A stretch of DNA of 64,000 bases, taken from Phragmitibacter flavus (lineage in GTDB: Bacteria > Verrucomicrobiota > Verrucomicrobiia > Verrucomicrobiales > Verrucomicrobiaceae). The translations under genes and the position numbers were made by a program. Positions 43,596-50,925 of this stretch are shown in pieces. Positions within the stretch are counted from its first letter, which is position 1. Each line of letters begins with the position of its first letter. A model generated the notes under the pieces. That model was given only the letters and a program-made list of their open reading frames with translations, ran no database searches and was not told the DNA's origin. The DNA lies in NCBI RefSeq assembly GCF_005780165.1, contig NZ_VAUV01000002.1:62001-126000 (forward strand), given 5' to 3'.

Positions 43596-43859
43596 TCAAT
43601 CCGTTGGATCTTCGGGATCTGGATAATGGGCAAAGTTTTTGGCGAAGCTGCTGGCGAGTTTGTCCATGTCCATCATTTGCTGACGGATGCTGGCCAGGGA
43701 TTCCAGCATGTCGGGATCAGTGACGGAATCGCCGAGAAGGGAAGCCTCCATGTTCGCGCAGTTGATGCAGTTGCGAAGATCATGAACATGGTGGCGGACG
43801 AGATCCTTGATCTGAACGCGTTCGGCGTGTTCCAGTGATGTCTCAGTGGCAGGGTTCAT
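43596..43859 (-). CDS. Small DHp-only (histidine-kinase H-box) protein
   Basis: 87 residues. The central part reads VRHHVHDLRNCINCANMEA (residues 21-39), matching the H-box of histidine kinases (HDLRN, with His26 as candidate phosphoacceptor), followed by a second helix LESLASIRQQMMDMDKLAS. There is no ATP-binding domain. By analogy with Spo0B-type or isolated DHp proteins it could be a dimeric phosphotransfer protein, or a partner that pairs with full kinases. The C-terminal tail is acidic and Pro-rich. It precedes the REC-only regulator. Recognition rests on the H-box and length. Confidence 0.7.
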   Translation of the reverse strand: MNPATETSLEHAERVQIKDLVRHHVHDLRNCINCANMEASLLGDSVTDPDMLESLASIRQQMMDMDKLASSFAKNFAHYPDPEDPTD

Positions 43860-44051
43860 GGAAGGAGATGGAAGGTCGGAGGCTCGTTACGGGGACTGCA
43901 TACTAAATGCGGGAAAAATGGCGCTGCACAACTACAACTCCACTTTAGGATCGCCCCGAGATGCGGAATCGGATGTGTTTCGAATCGGCGGGGTTGGAAG
44001 ATACCCCCAACAACACAAGGGGATGCGATTTCATTGAAAAGGAATCAGCTC

Positions 44052-44225
44052 ATGAACGAAGACACAACCCCAAGTGAAAACAAGACGGACCCTGTGGATG
44101 TTCGTGCCGCGGAAGTGGCAAAAAGGGATGGTCGCACCGAGATTACGGATACCGACAGGGAAAAGGCCTTCACCGAAATGCAGACGACCGCGCCGGAGGT
44201 GAAGGAGGTTCCTGCGGACGACTGA
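44052..44225 (+). CDS. Small hydrophilic protein of unknown function
   Basis: 57 residues from the ATG at 44052, with an AAGGA ribosome-binding site nine bases before it. The sequence is charged and probably disordered (MNEDTTPSENKTDPVDV, TDTDREKAFTEM, PEVKEVPADD). It has no signal peptide or membrane segment. It ends 9 bp from the stop of the convergent ECF sigma gene. Small acidic proteins of this kind occur near stress genes, but no family is recognised. Confidence 0.55.
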   Translation: MNEDTTPSENKTDPVDVRAAEVAKRDGRTEITDTDREKAFTEMQTTAPEVKEVPADD

Positions 44226-44234
44226 CTGGAGCAA

Positions 44235-44843
44235 TCAGGCGATCTTGAATCGAAGCGGGCGGAGGCTGTTGGCCAGTTTGCGCATGCCAAGTTCAATCCG
44301 GGTCTTGACGGTTCCAAGCGGCAATTCAAGAGCTGCGGCGATTTGACGCTGGCTCATGCCTTTGAAGTAGGTCATTTGAACGACCTGTTCCTGGTGCGGG
44401 GGAAGTCGTTGAAGCAGGTTGCCGAGCAGATTGCGGAGATCATCTTCGCAAAGTTGCTGGTCGACTCCACAGTTGGGGGATTGTTCAACCACAGGGATGC
44501 GGTATTCGAATTCGAATCGATCACGTGCGCGGTTGTAGGCGCACTTCTGACGGAGGCGGTCGAGGGCGCGTCGCCGGGCGACGACGATCAGCCAGCCGAG
44601 CAGGCGACCCTTTTCCGGCGTGTAGCTCTCAGCGCGATTCCAAACCTGGAGAAAAACGTCTTGCAAGACGTCATCGGCATCGGCCTCGTCGCGCATGACC
44701 CGAATGATGACACTGCGGAGCACGTGTCGATAGCGCCGGTAGAGACTGGTGAGGGCGGCTTCGGATTGATCTTCAACCACGGCTTCGATGAGGGATTCGT
44801 CGAGTGGAAAGAGGGTGTCGTTGGGGAGGTAGGCGGAATTCAT
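44235..44843 (-). CDS. ECF-type RNA polymerase sigma factor
   Basis: 202 residues. Sigma region 2 covers about 30-99 (TSLYRRYRHVLRSVI, DADDVLQDVFLQVWNRA, WLIVVARRRALDRLR) and region 4 about 141-190 (RLPPHQEQVVQMTYFKGMSQ, IAAALELPLGTVKTRIELGM). It has the lengths and linker of a SigK-like ECF factor. An anti-sigma gene usually follows; none is adjacent here. Its target genes are unknown; the neighbouring csbD and small acidic genes suggest a stress role. Confidence 0.93.
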   Translation of the reverse strand: MNSAYLPNDTLFPLDESLIEAVVEDQSEAALTSLYRRYRHVLRSVIIRVMRDEADADDVLQDVFLQVWNRAESYTPEKGRLLGWLIVVARRRALDRLRQKCAYNRARDRFEFEYRIPVVEQSPNCGVDQQLCEDDLRNLLGNLLQRLPPHQEQVVQMTYFKGMSQRQIAAALELPLGTVKTRIELGMRKLANSLRPLRFKIA

Positions 44844-45021
44844 CAGCTAGGCGGATGCGGGAGCCTAGCGGTTGGGAGACGCTGGCCAATCAGGAATGAT
44901 TCCCGGCGACGCATCCGGCATATCCCTGATGTTCATCCACGCGGTGGCTGCGATGTGCTCACAAACATTCGCCGTTGATGACACAAGCGGTTGTATCCAA
45001 GGGAAATTTAAGCGGGGCAGA

Positions 45022-45699
45022 CTAACTTTGCTGGGTGTTCCATTCGATGGCGAAGCGGGAAAGCTCACGGGCATCATAGAAGCCCAGCTTTTCCTTGATA
45101 TGCACACGGTGGGTTTCGATGGTCTTGGCGCTCAAATTGAGGGCTTTGGCGATTTCCTTGGTGCCATACCCGCGGCCCATCCATTGAAAAACTTCCATTT
45201 CGCGATCCGACAGTTTGTCGATCGGGTTTGCATTCAATCCGTCTTTGTCCAGCACCGCCTTGTAGATGAGGCTTTCACTCAGTCGCGAGCTCACGTAGAT
45301 GCCTTTGTTGATGACTTTACGAAGGGCGGTGACGACGTGCGTCAGTGCTTCGGCCTTCATCACATAACCGCTGGCTCCGGCACGCAGAGCGCGCATGGCG
45401 TAGACGGATTCGTCATGCATGGAAAGGATGAGAATGATGATTCTTGGATTCTCGGCGAGAAACATCTTGGTCAGCTCAATGCCATTGGTGCCGGGCAGGG
45501 AAATGTCGAGCAGAGCGATGTCGGGTTGAAGATTGCGCATCGCCTCCAGTGCGGTTTGGGAACTCTCCGCTTCGCCGCAAACCCGCAGGTCGGGTTGCTC
45601 CTGAATCACCGCAGCGAGTCCTTTGCGAAACACAGGATGATCGTCTACAATTAGGATCCTCTTAGAAACAGAATCATGTGCGCCAGATGCCGAGATCAT
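45022..45699 (-). CDS. NarL/FixJ-family response regulator
   Basis: 225 residues. Receiver domain at about 14-130 with DD (19-20), Asp65 in IALLDISLPGTNG and Lys in GYVMKAEAL. The LuxR-type HTH follows at about 158-203 (LSDREMEVFQWMGRGYGTKE, IAKALNLSAKTIETHRVHI). It should bind DNA when phosphorylated. Its probable sensor is one of the kinases in this region; no kinase is directly adjacent. The start at 45699 (MISASGAHD) excludes 25 residues of likely spacer. Confidence 0.94.
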   Translation of the reverse strand: MISASGAHDSVSKRILIVDDHPVFRKGLAAVIQEQPDLRVCGEAESSQTALEAMRNLQPDIALLDISLPGTNGIELTKMFLAENPRIIILILSMHDESVYAMRALRAGASGYVMKAEALTHVVTALRKVINKGIYVSSRLSESLIYKAVLDKDGLNANPIDKLSDREMEVFQWMGRGYGTKEIAKALNLSAKTIETHRVHIKEKLGFYDARELSRFAIEWNTQQS

Positions 45700-45887
45700 A
45701 AAAAGAGATGAAATGAGTTCTCGTTGAAAAGTCGAGCGACGCGTGAATGCCAAAGATGGCTCTGGCGGAAGCAATTTGCCAGTTTAAATTCAATCGCTGA
45801 GCAGTGGAGATCAGCATTTTTGTCAAGCGAAAACGCCCGCGGGTTTGGACCGGGGACGCTGGGTTTTAGCTTAACGGAGTCGCGAAA

Positions 45888-46073
45888 TCAAATGCGTTCG
45901 ATGAATTCGCGGAGCTCTTCTTTGCTTTTGCCAAGACGCTTTTGCATGCGTCCAAGAAGTTCGTCCTCCTTGCCTTCTTCGAAGGTGAGATCGTCATCGG
46001 TTAGCTGGCCATACTGTTGTTTCAGTTTGCCCTTCACTTCGTTCCAGTTGCCTTTCAAGGATAGTTTAGTCAT
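45888..46073 (-). CDS. CsbD family stress protein
   Basis: 61 residues. It matches the CsbD family: LKGNWNEVKGKLKQQYGQLT, DDDLTFEEGKEDELLGRMQ, RLGKSKEELREFI. CsbD is induced by general stress in Bacillus and other bacteria; its molecular role is unknown. It is cytoplasmic and strongly charged. A short upstream frame ends inside its start (ATGACTAA), which may be accidental. Confidence 0.93.
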   Translation of the reverse strand: MTKLSLKGNWNEVKGKLKQQYGQLTDDDLTFEEGKEDELLGRMQKRLGKSKEELREFIERI

Positions 46074-46284
46074 GTTTTTTATTGGTTAGTGTTGGTAGGG
46101 TTTGTTCAAGAGGGGGTTTGAAAGTTTGGGATTGCTCCTGGGCAGAGACCCGGACTCGCAAATGATTGCTGACCGGCAGCGGTGCCAGTTGCGGGGAGGG
46201 TAAAATTTTTTCCATCAGGCGCAGGAGCAGTCTGACTGATGCGGAGGGGCGATCAGTGGGAAGCAGGCGGAATACGGTGGGCAT
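46066..46284 (-). CDS. Possible small protein overlapping the csbD start
   Basis: 72 residues from the ATG at 46284, ending in the ATGACTAA overlap with csbD. The sequence is Pro/Leu-rich with no signal peptide or known domain (MPTVFRLLPTDRPSASV, PLPVSNHLRVRV). It could be a leader peptide coupled to csbD or noise; low confidence. Confidence 0.25.
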   Translation of the reverse strand: MPTVFRLLPTDRPSASVRLLLRLMEKILPSPQLAPLPVSNHLRVRVSAQEQSQTFKPPLEQTLPTLTNKKHD

Positions 46285-46323
46285 GGCAGTGGTCTCGATC
46301 ACTTGGTTGATGTTGAAGACGAC

Positions 46324-46680
46324 TCAGGAGACGTTTGCCCCGTCACTTTCTTCCGCTTCATCGTCCTCATCCAGGTCGCGAAGTTCTTCATCTGCTTCAT
46401 CCAGACCGTCATTCACGAGCAGTTCGGCATAATTGGTTTCGTCATCCAGCGGGTTGCGATGGGCGCGATGGCCGCGTTCGCCAATGGGTTCGTCCCAGCG
46501 CCCCGTTTCATCAATGCCGCCGACGATGGGCTCTTCCGGCTCGTCAAGACTGCCCGATACACTCGGCAGCACGTCCTGCTGCGTGAGGTCTTCGACGATT
46601 TCATCGACAGGATCGGCGGAGGTGGAATCTGCGCTGACGGGATCGATGTCGGGAGTGTTTTTGGGAGGCGCGTTTTTCAT
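46324..46680 (-). CDS. Very acidic small protein of unknown function
   Basis: 118 residues from the ATG at 46680, which has an AAAGGA ribosome-binding site. It is dominated by Asp and Glu, with few hydrophobic residues (VDEIVEDLTQQDV, LDEADEELRDLDEDDEAEES), and is probably disordered. No signal peptide. The location between csbD and the large kinase suggests a stress-related role, but no family is recognised. The frame continues to 46863, but that part looks untranslated. Confidence 0.6.
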   Translation of the reverse strand: MKNAPPKNTPDIDPVSADSTSADPVDEIVEDLTQQDVLPSVSGSLDEPEEPIVGGIDETGRWDEPIGERGHRAHRNPLDDETNYAELLVNDGLDEADEELRDLDEDDEAEESDGANVS

Positions 46681-46804
46681 GGGTTGTCCTTTCCCATGAA
46701 TCGGGGCAGCGGGGCACTGTGCGTGTGTATGCACGAATTTTGCTGAGGAGTTCGGCGGGTTTTCGGCATTTTCACCTGAGGTTGTCAATGTCAGAACCGC
46801 AACT

Positions 46805-46834
46805 TTTGGAGTGCGCGGCTCTACGGCGCTTTGG
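46805..46834. repeat. Single arm of the 4349-4467 inverted-repeat element
   Basis: A 30-bp sequence starting TTTGGAGTGCG matches the left arm at 4349-4378 (26 of 30 bases) and, inverted, the right arm at 4438-4467 (26 of 30). No second arm is found close by, so it is a half-copy. It lies just past the 3' end of the large kinase gene. Confidence 0.75.
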
Positions 46835-46877
46835 ATGATTTGGTTGTGCAGTTCGTGCCACAACGAAACAAAGCGGC

Positions 46878-49800
46878 TTACTTGGGTGTTTCGCCGGGCT
46901 GCATTCTGCCGGCCAGACTGGCCACCATGGCGAGAAGCTCGGCGGCTTCGGCGGGTTTGGCGATGTGCATCTGGAAACCGGCGACGATGGCGCGCATGCG
47001 ATCTTCGGATCGTGCGTAGGCGGTGAGGGCAATGGCGGGGACGGCTCCTCCCTTTTCAACGGGAAGGACGCGCACGCGGCGGATGAGCGAGTAGCCGTCC
47101 TCGCCTGGCATGCCGATGTCACTGATGAGGACGTCGGGAACGATGGTCTCCAAGATGGCCATGGCCTCGTTGACTGAGCCTGCCATCGACACCAAGGCTT
47201 TCTGGTCCTTGAGAAAACGACAGATCAAGGCGCGGGCATCGGTTTCGTCATCAACCACCAGCACCTTGACGTTTTCGAGATTCAACACGCTGGCGGGGAT
47301 CGCTGGAGCGGCCCCGGTTCCGCTACCGGTCTGCGGATGTCGCCGGGTTTCATTGGGAGGAGGATCGGTATGCACCGCCGTGAGTGGAAGAGAGACGGTG
47401 AAGGTGGAACCGAAGCCGAGTCCAACGCTTTTCACCCGCACGGATCCGCCGTGCAGTTCGACCAGTTGTTTGACGATCGCGAGTCCGAGGCCGAGACCAC
47501 CGTGGCGTCGCGTGATGGAGGCATCGGCCTGACGGAATCGATCAAAGACGAGGGGCAGAAAGTCGGGGGCGATGCCTTCGCCGGTATCACTGATGCTCAC
47601 TTCAAGGTGCGAGTTGACGCGCTCAAGCAGCACTTGCACCCGCCCACCCTTTGGAGTGAATTTGATGGCATTGGAGAGCAGGTTCCAGAAGATTTGTTGA
47701 AGGCGGTTGGGGTCGCCGCTGACGGGTCGGGCGAGGGGATCGAGGACACTCTGCAGGCGCACGCCTTTGGCATCGGCGGTTGGACGCAGGGTTTCCACGG
47801 CGGTGCGCACCACGGGGGCGAGATCGGTGCTTTGGACGTTGAGCCGCACCTTGCCGGAGATGATGGCGCTCATGTCGAGCAGGTCGTCGATGATCTGTGC
47901 CTGGGCGCGGGCGTTGCGTTCGATGATTTCCAGTCCGTTGGCGTAGTCTTCCGGATCGGGTTCGTTGCTGAGAATGGTGCACCAGCCAAGAATGGCACTC
48001 AGCGGCGTGCGCAGCTCGTGGGAAAGGGTGGCGAGGAATTCGTCCTTGATGCGGTTGGCTCGCTCAGCTTCTTCGCGGGCGGAGCGTTCGGAGAGAAGCA
48101 GATGTTCGTTTTCCTGCTGGAGTTGTTTGTAGTCGTGGATGTCGGTGTTGGTGCCGAACCAGCGGATGACCTCGCCCTTTTCATTGCGGATCGGCAGTGC
48201 GCGACCCAGGTGCCAGCGGAACTCCCCGTCTTGACGGCGCAGTTGGTATTCGATCTCGTAGGGGTTGCCAGTGCGAATGGATTCTGGCCACGCGATGGAG
48301 GCGCGATTGAAGCCGTCCTCATTGTGGGCATGCCGCCAGTGTTCAATGCCGGTGTCGGTGTAGGCGTCGAAGCCGGTGTAGTCATACCACTTGGCGTTGA
48401 AGTAATCGACATGGCCGTCGGGCTGCGCCATGAATACAATTTGCGGCATGGCATCGGCCATTTGACGAAAGCGCGCTTCGCTTTCACGCAGCGTGTCCTG
48501 GGCCAGTTTGATCTCGGTAATGTCCACGGCGGTGCCGACCAGAGTGGTGGCATGACGGGTGGGTTCGGAGGCAAAATAGGCGCGTCCTCTAGATTGCACC
48601 CAATGCACACTGCCGTCGGAGTGGCGGACGCGGTATTCGACCGAGTAAGGTTGTGGATCATCCACGTTCAAGGACGCCCTGATCGACTCGCGGATGGTTT
48701 CGCGGTCCACCGGCTCGATCACTTCAAGAACGGCATCGAGTTCAATGGTGTTGGCGTCGAGTCCGAGGATGCGTTTGACCTGGTCATCCCAATGCACCTC
48801 GCCGGTGATGACGTTGAGATTCCACCAGCCCATGCCGGCGGCATCCAGCGCGACCCGACGTTGTTCGGCAACCACCGTCAGTGCCTGCTCGGCGGTGCGA
48901 CGATGGGTTTGGTCAACCCCATGCACAAAAACGCCGGTAATTTGATCTTCGGCATCGCGGGTGGCGAGATAGACAAAATCCACGAAGCGTTTTTCTGGCG
49001 GGGCATCTGAAGTGCGCTGCAGGACAATCGGAACATCGGTGGCGTGAAAGGTTTCGCCGCTGCTGAAAACGTGGTCGAGCAATTCGAAAAAGCCCTGGCC
49101 CTCGATCTCGGGCATGGCTTCGCGGATCGGCTTGCCGATGAGTTCCCGATGGCCCACCACCTGGTAATACTCATCATTGGCCATGTCGAAGACATGATTG
49201 GGGCCGAGCAGCACCGCCATGAATGATGGGGATCGTTTGAAGATGTCAGCCAGGCGTTGACGTTCGGATTCCAAGGTTTCGGCGATTTTGGCCCGTGCTT
49301 TGGCAAGCTCGACCACCGATTCATGCTGCTGGGTGATGTCTTGACATACTTTGGAAAAACCGATCAGATGGCCCTGTTCATCTCTCATCGGGCGTAATCG
49401 GCCGCTGGCGAAGAAGCGTGAACCATCCTTGCGCTGCAACCAGCGTTCGCCCTCCCAGCCGTCGTGATTGAGGGCATGCTGTCTTTCCCGCGCGGGGGCA
49501 CCGGCGGCCTGGTCTTCGGGGGTCCACAGCACGGTGGAGTCTTTGCCGAGAATTTCTGCCGCCGAGTAACCAAACACACGCTGGGATCCCGAGTTCCATT
49601 CGGTCACCCGGCCTTCGACATCCACCGTCATGATGGCGTAGTCGCGCACACTTTCGAGGATCAGTCGCAGGTGCTGCTCGCTTTCCTGGAGGGCCTTGCG
49701 AGCCTGCACTTGGGCGGTGATGTCCTCAATGGTCACTACCAAAGCCCCTTCCTCCCCTTCAACGCGGGGGAGGGAGGAGACATTGATCTGGGTCCAAACG

Positions 49801-50138
49801 ATGCGGCCGTCCTTGAGCACGTAGCGCTTTTGAAACGTGGTGCTGGATTGCTGTCCCGCCTTGATTCGTGTCAGCTGTTCCACGTTTTGAAGCTGGTCAT
49901 CGGGATGCGTCATGTGCTCCGAATTCCGTCCGACCACCTCCGCCTCCGTGCGGCCGACGATCCGGCAGAAGGCCGCGTTAGCACTCAGGACCACCCCATT
50001 TTCATCGGAGAGCACCATGCCCATGATCGACTGGTCGAAGGCGGTGCGGAACTTCTCCTCGCTTGCCTTGAGGTGTTTGAGAAGCATGGAAGCGTCCTCG
50101 TGCTCATGTCCTTCTGGTGGCTTTTCTTCAAGGCTCAT
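46878..50138 (-). CDS. Multi-PAS hybrid histidine kinase
   Basis: 1086 residues, no signal peptide or membrane segments, so a cytoplasmic sensor. Five PAS-type domains follow each other (starts near 30, 150, 275, 415, 560: SEEKFRTAFDQSIMGMV, SEQHLRLILESVRDYAIM, LADIFKRSPSFMAVLLG, RRVALDAAGMGWWNL, SEARFRQMADAMPQIVFM). HisKA holds the phosphoacceptor His in LATLSHELRTPLSAI (about 706), then HATPase with LLSNAIKFTP, DTGEGIAPDF and GLGLGLAIVKQL. A C-terminal REC starts near 954 with VLVVDDETDA and has SDIGMPGEDG. Start at 50138 chosen at MSLEEK; the open frame extends to 50312. Confidence 0.93.
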   Translation of the reverse strand: MSLEEKPPEGHEHEDASMLLKHLKASEEKFRTAFDQSIMGMVLSDENGVVLSANAAFCRIVGRTEAEVVGRNSEHMTHPDDQLQNVEQLTRIKAGQQSSTTFQKRYVLKDGRIVWTQINVSSLPRVEGEEGALVVTIEDITAQVQARKALQESEQHLRLILESVRDYAIMTVDVEGRVTEWNSGSQRVFGYSAAEILGKDSTVLWTPEDQAAGAPARERQHALNHDGWEGERWLQRKDGSRFFASGRLRPMRDEQGHLIGFSKVCQDITQQHESVVELAKARAKIAETLESERQRLADIFKRSPSFMAVLLGPNHVFDMANDEYYQVVGHRELIGKPIREAMPEIEGQGFFELLDHVFSSGETFHATDVPIVLQRTSDAPPEKRFVDFVYLATRDAEDQITGVFVHGVDQTHRRTAEQALTVVAEQRRVALDAAGMGWWNLNVITGEVHWDDQVKRILGLDANTIELDAVLEVIEPVDRETIRESIRASLNVDDPQPYSVEYRVRHSDGSVHWVQSRGRAYFASEPTRHATTLVGTAVDITEIKLAQDTLRESEARFRQMADAMPQIVFMAQPDGHVDYFNAKWYDYTGFDAYTDTGIEHWRHAHNEDGFNRASIAWPESIRTGNPYEIEYQLRRQDGEFRWHLGRALPIRNEKGEVIRWFGTNTDIHDYKQLQQENEHLLLSERSAREEAERANRIKDEFLATLSHELRTPLSAILGWCTILSNEPDPEDYANGLEIIERNARAQAQIIDDLLDMSAIISGKVRLNVQSTDLAPVVRTAVETLRPTADAKGVRLQSVLDPLARPVSGDPNRLQQIFWNLLSNAIKFTPKGGRVQVLLERVNSHLEVSISDTGEGIAPDFLPLVFDRFRQADASITRRHGGLGLGLAIVKQLVELHGGSVRVKSVGLGFGSTFTVSLPLTAVHTDPPPNETRRHPQTGSGTGAAPAIPASVLNLENVKVLVVDDETDARALICRFLKDQKALVSMAGSVNEAMAILETIVPDVLISDIGMPGEDGYSLIRRVRVLPVEKGGAVPAIALTAYARSEDRMRAIVAGFQMHIAKPAEAAELLAMVASLAGRMQPGETPK

Positions 50139-50292
50139 GTGGAATTTCAAAATGACTGTAGGGAATCCGAAACCGAATGACAATACGGATGGGAACAGAT
50201 GCCAACGTGCCCGTGTTGGGAAAATTTCGTCATCGCAACGATTCGGGGGAGGCTTAACCACGAATTCCAGGTCCAACCAAGGCAATTTTCGC

Positions 50293-50321
50293 TTGCAACT
50301 GACGGTCGGCATGCTTGATTA
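50293..50321 (+). promoter_or_regulatory. Sigma-70-type promoter candidate for rpsO
   Basis: TTGCAA (-35) and TGATTA (-10) are separated by 17 bp, about 55 bp before the rpsO start. Confidence 0.5.
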
Positions 50322-50374
50322 CCGGCCCCTTAATATGGAACCTCGCCGTCAGGTAGGCGGCAAAAATCAATACT

Positions 50375-50635
50375 ATGAGCGAAAACGCAACCACTGAACC
50401 CCAGTCCTTCCAACTTCATGAGAAGGACACCGGCAGTGCGGACGTGCAAGTCGCACGCCTCACCGCCCGCATCACGCACCTGACCAAGCACCTCAGCACC
50501 AACGACAAGGACAACTCCTCCCGTCGTGGTCTGTTGCGCATGGTCGCACGTCGTCGCAAGCTGCTCGACTACCTCAAAAACACTGAGGAAAGCCGCTATC
50601 AGAGCCTGCTTAAAGGGCTCAAACTGCGCCGCTAG
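50375..50635 (+). CDS. rpsO: 30S ribosomal protein S15
   Basis: 86 residues. It binds 16S rRNA and helps assemble the small-subunit platform. The family signature is complete: [64 protein letters not shown]. The ten-residue N-terminal extension ([10 protein letters not shown]) is slightly long. It precedes pnp in the standard rpsO-pnp order with a terminator between. Confidence 0.97.
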   Translation: MSENATTEPQSFQLHEKDTGSADVQVARLTARITHLTKHLSTNDKDNSSRRGLLRMVARRRKLLDYLKNTEESRYQSLLKGLKLRR

Positions 50636-50645
50636 AGAATTTTGA

Positions 50646-50679
50646 AAAGGCGAGACTCGCGAAGTCTCGCCTTTCGTTT
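50646..50679 (+). terminator. Terminator after rpsO
   Basis: AAAGGCGAGACT-CGCGA-AGTCTCGCCTTT gives a long perfect stem, followed by CGTTTTT. Confidence 0.92.
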
Positions 50680-50682
50680 TTC

Positions 50683-50925
50683 ACTTCGGATGTGGTAGTC
50701 ACGGGTCGCCGGTCTTGATGATCTGCGCCACCTTTGGCTTGCCCGGATTTGAAGACGAATTTCTCACGGTTCCATGCAGGAACATGATTTCCTGCCTTCA
50801 AAACACCGGACCCGGATCATTCTAAATCCCGGCCCAGTCTATCCAAAGCCAAAGCGGTTGCCCTAACGCGACCCAATCAAAAGCCAAAGCAAACGCCAAC
50901 TCATTTCATTTCATTTCTTTAACTT
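50683..50925 (+). promoter_or_regulatory. pnp leader with hairpin
   Basis: This 243-bp gap carries a hairpin (GCAGGAA at 50776-50782 with TTCCTGC at 50789-50795) and two CCAAAGC repeats (about 50839-50895). In many bacteria PNPase represses its own mRNA through a leader hairpin; that such control exists here is inference. Confidence 0.35.

Noticed and set aside
44052-44843. NepR/EcfG-type general stress pair
   Set aside because: The small gene converges on the sigma gene instead of preceding it, no NepR motif is seen, and no PhyR-type protein is present.
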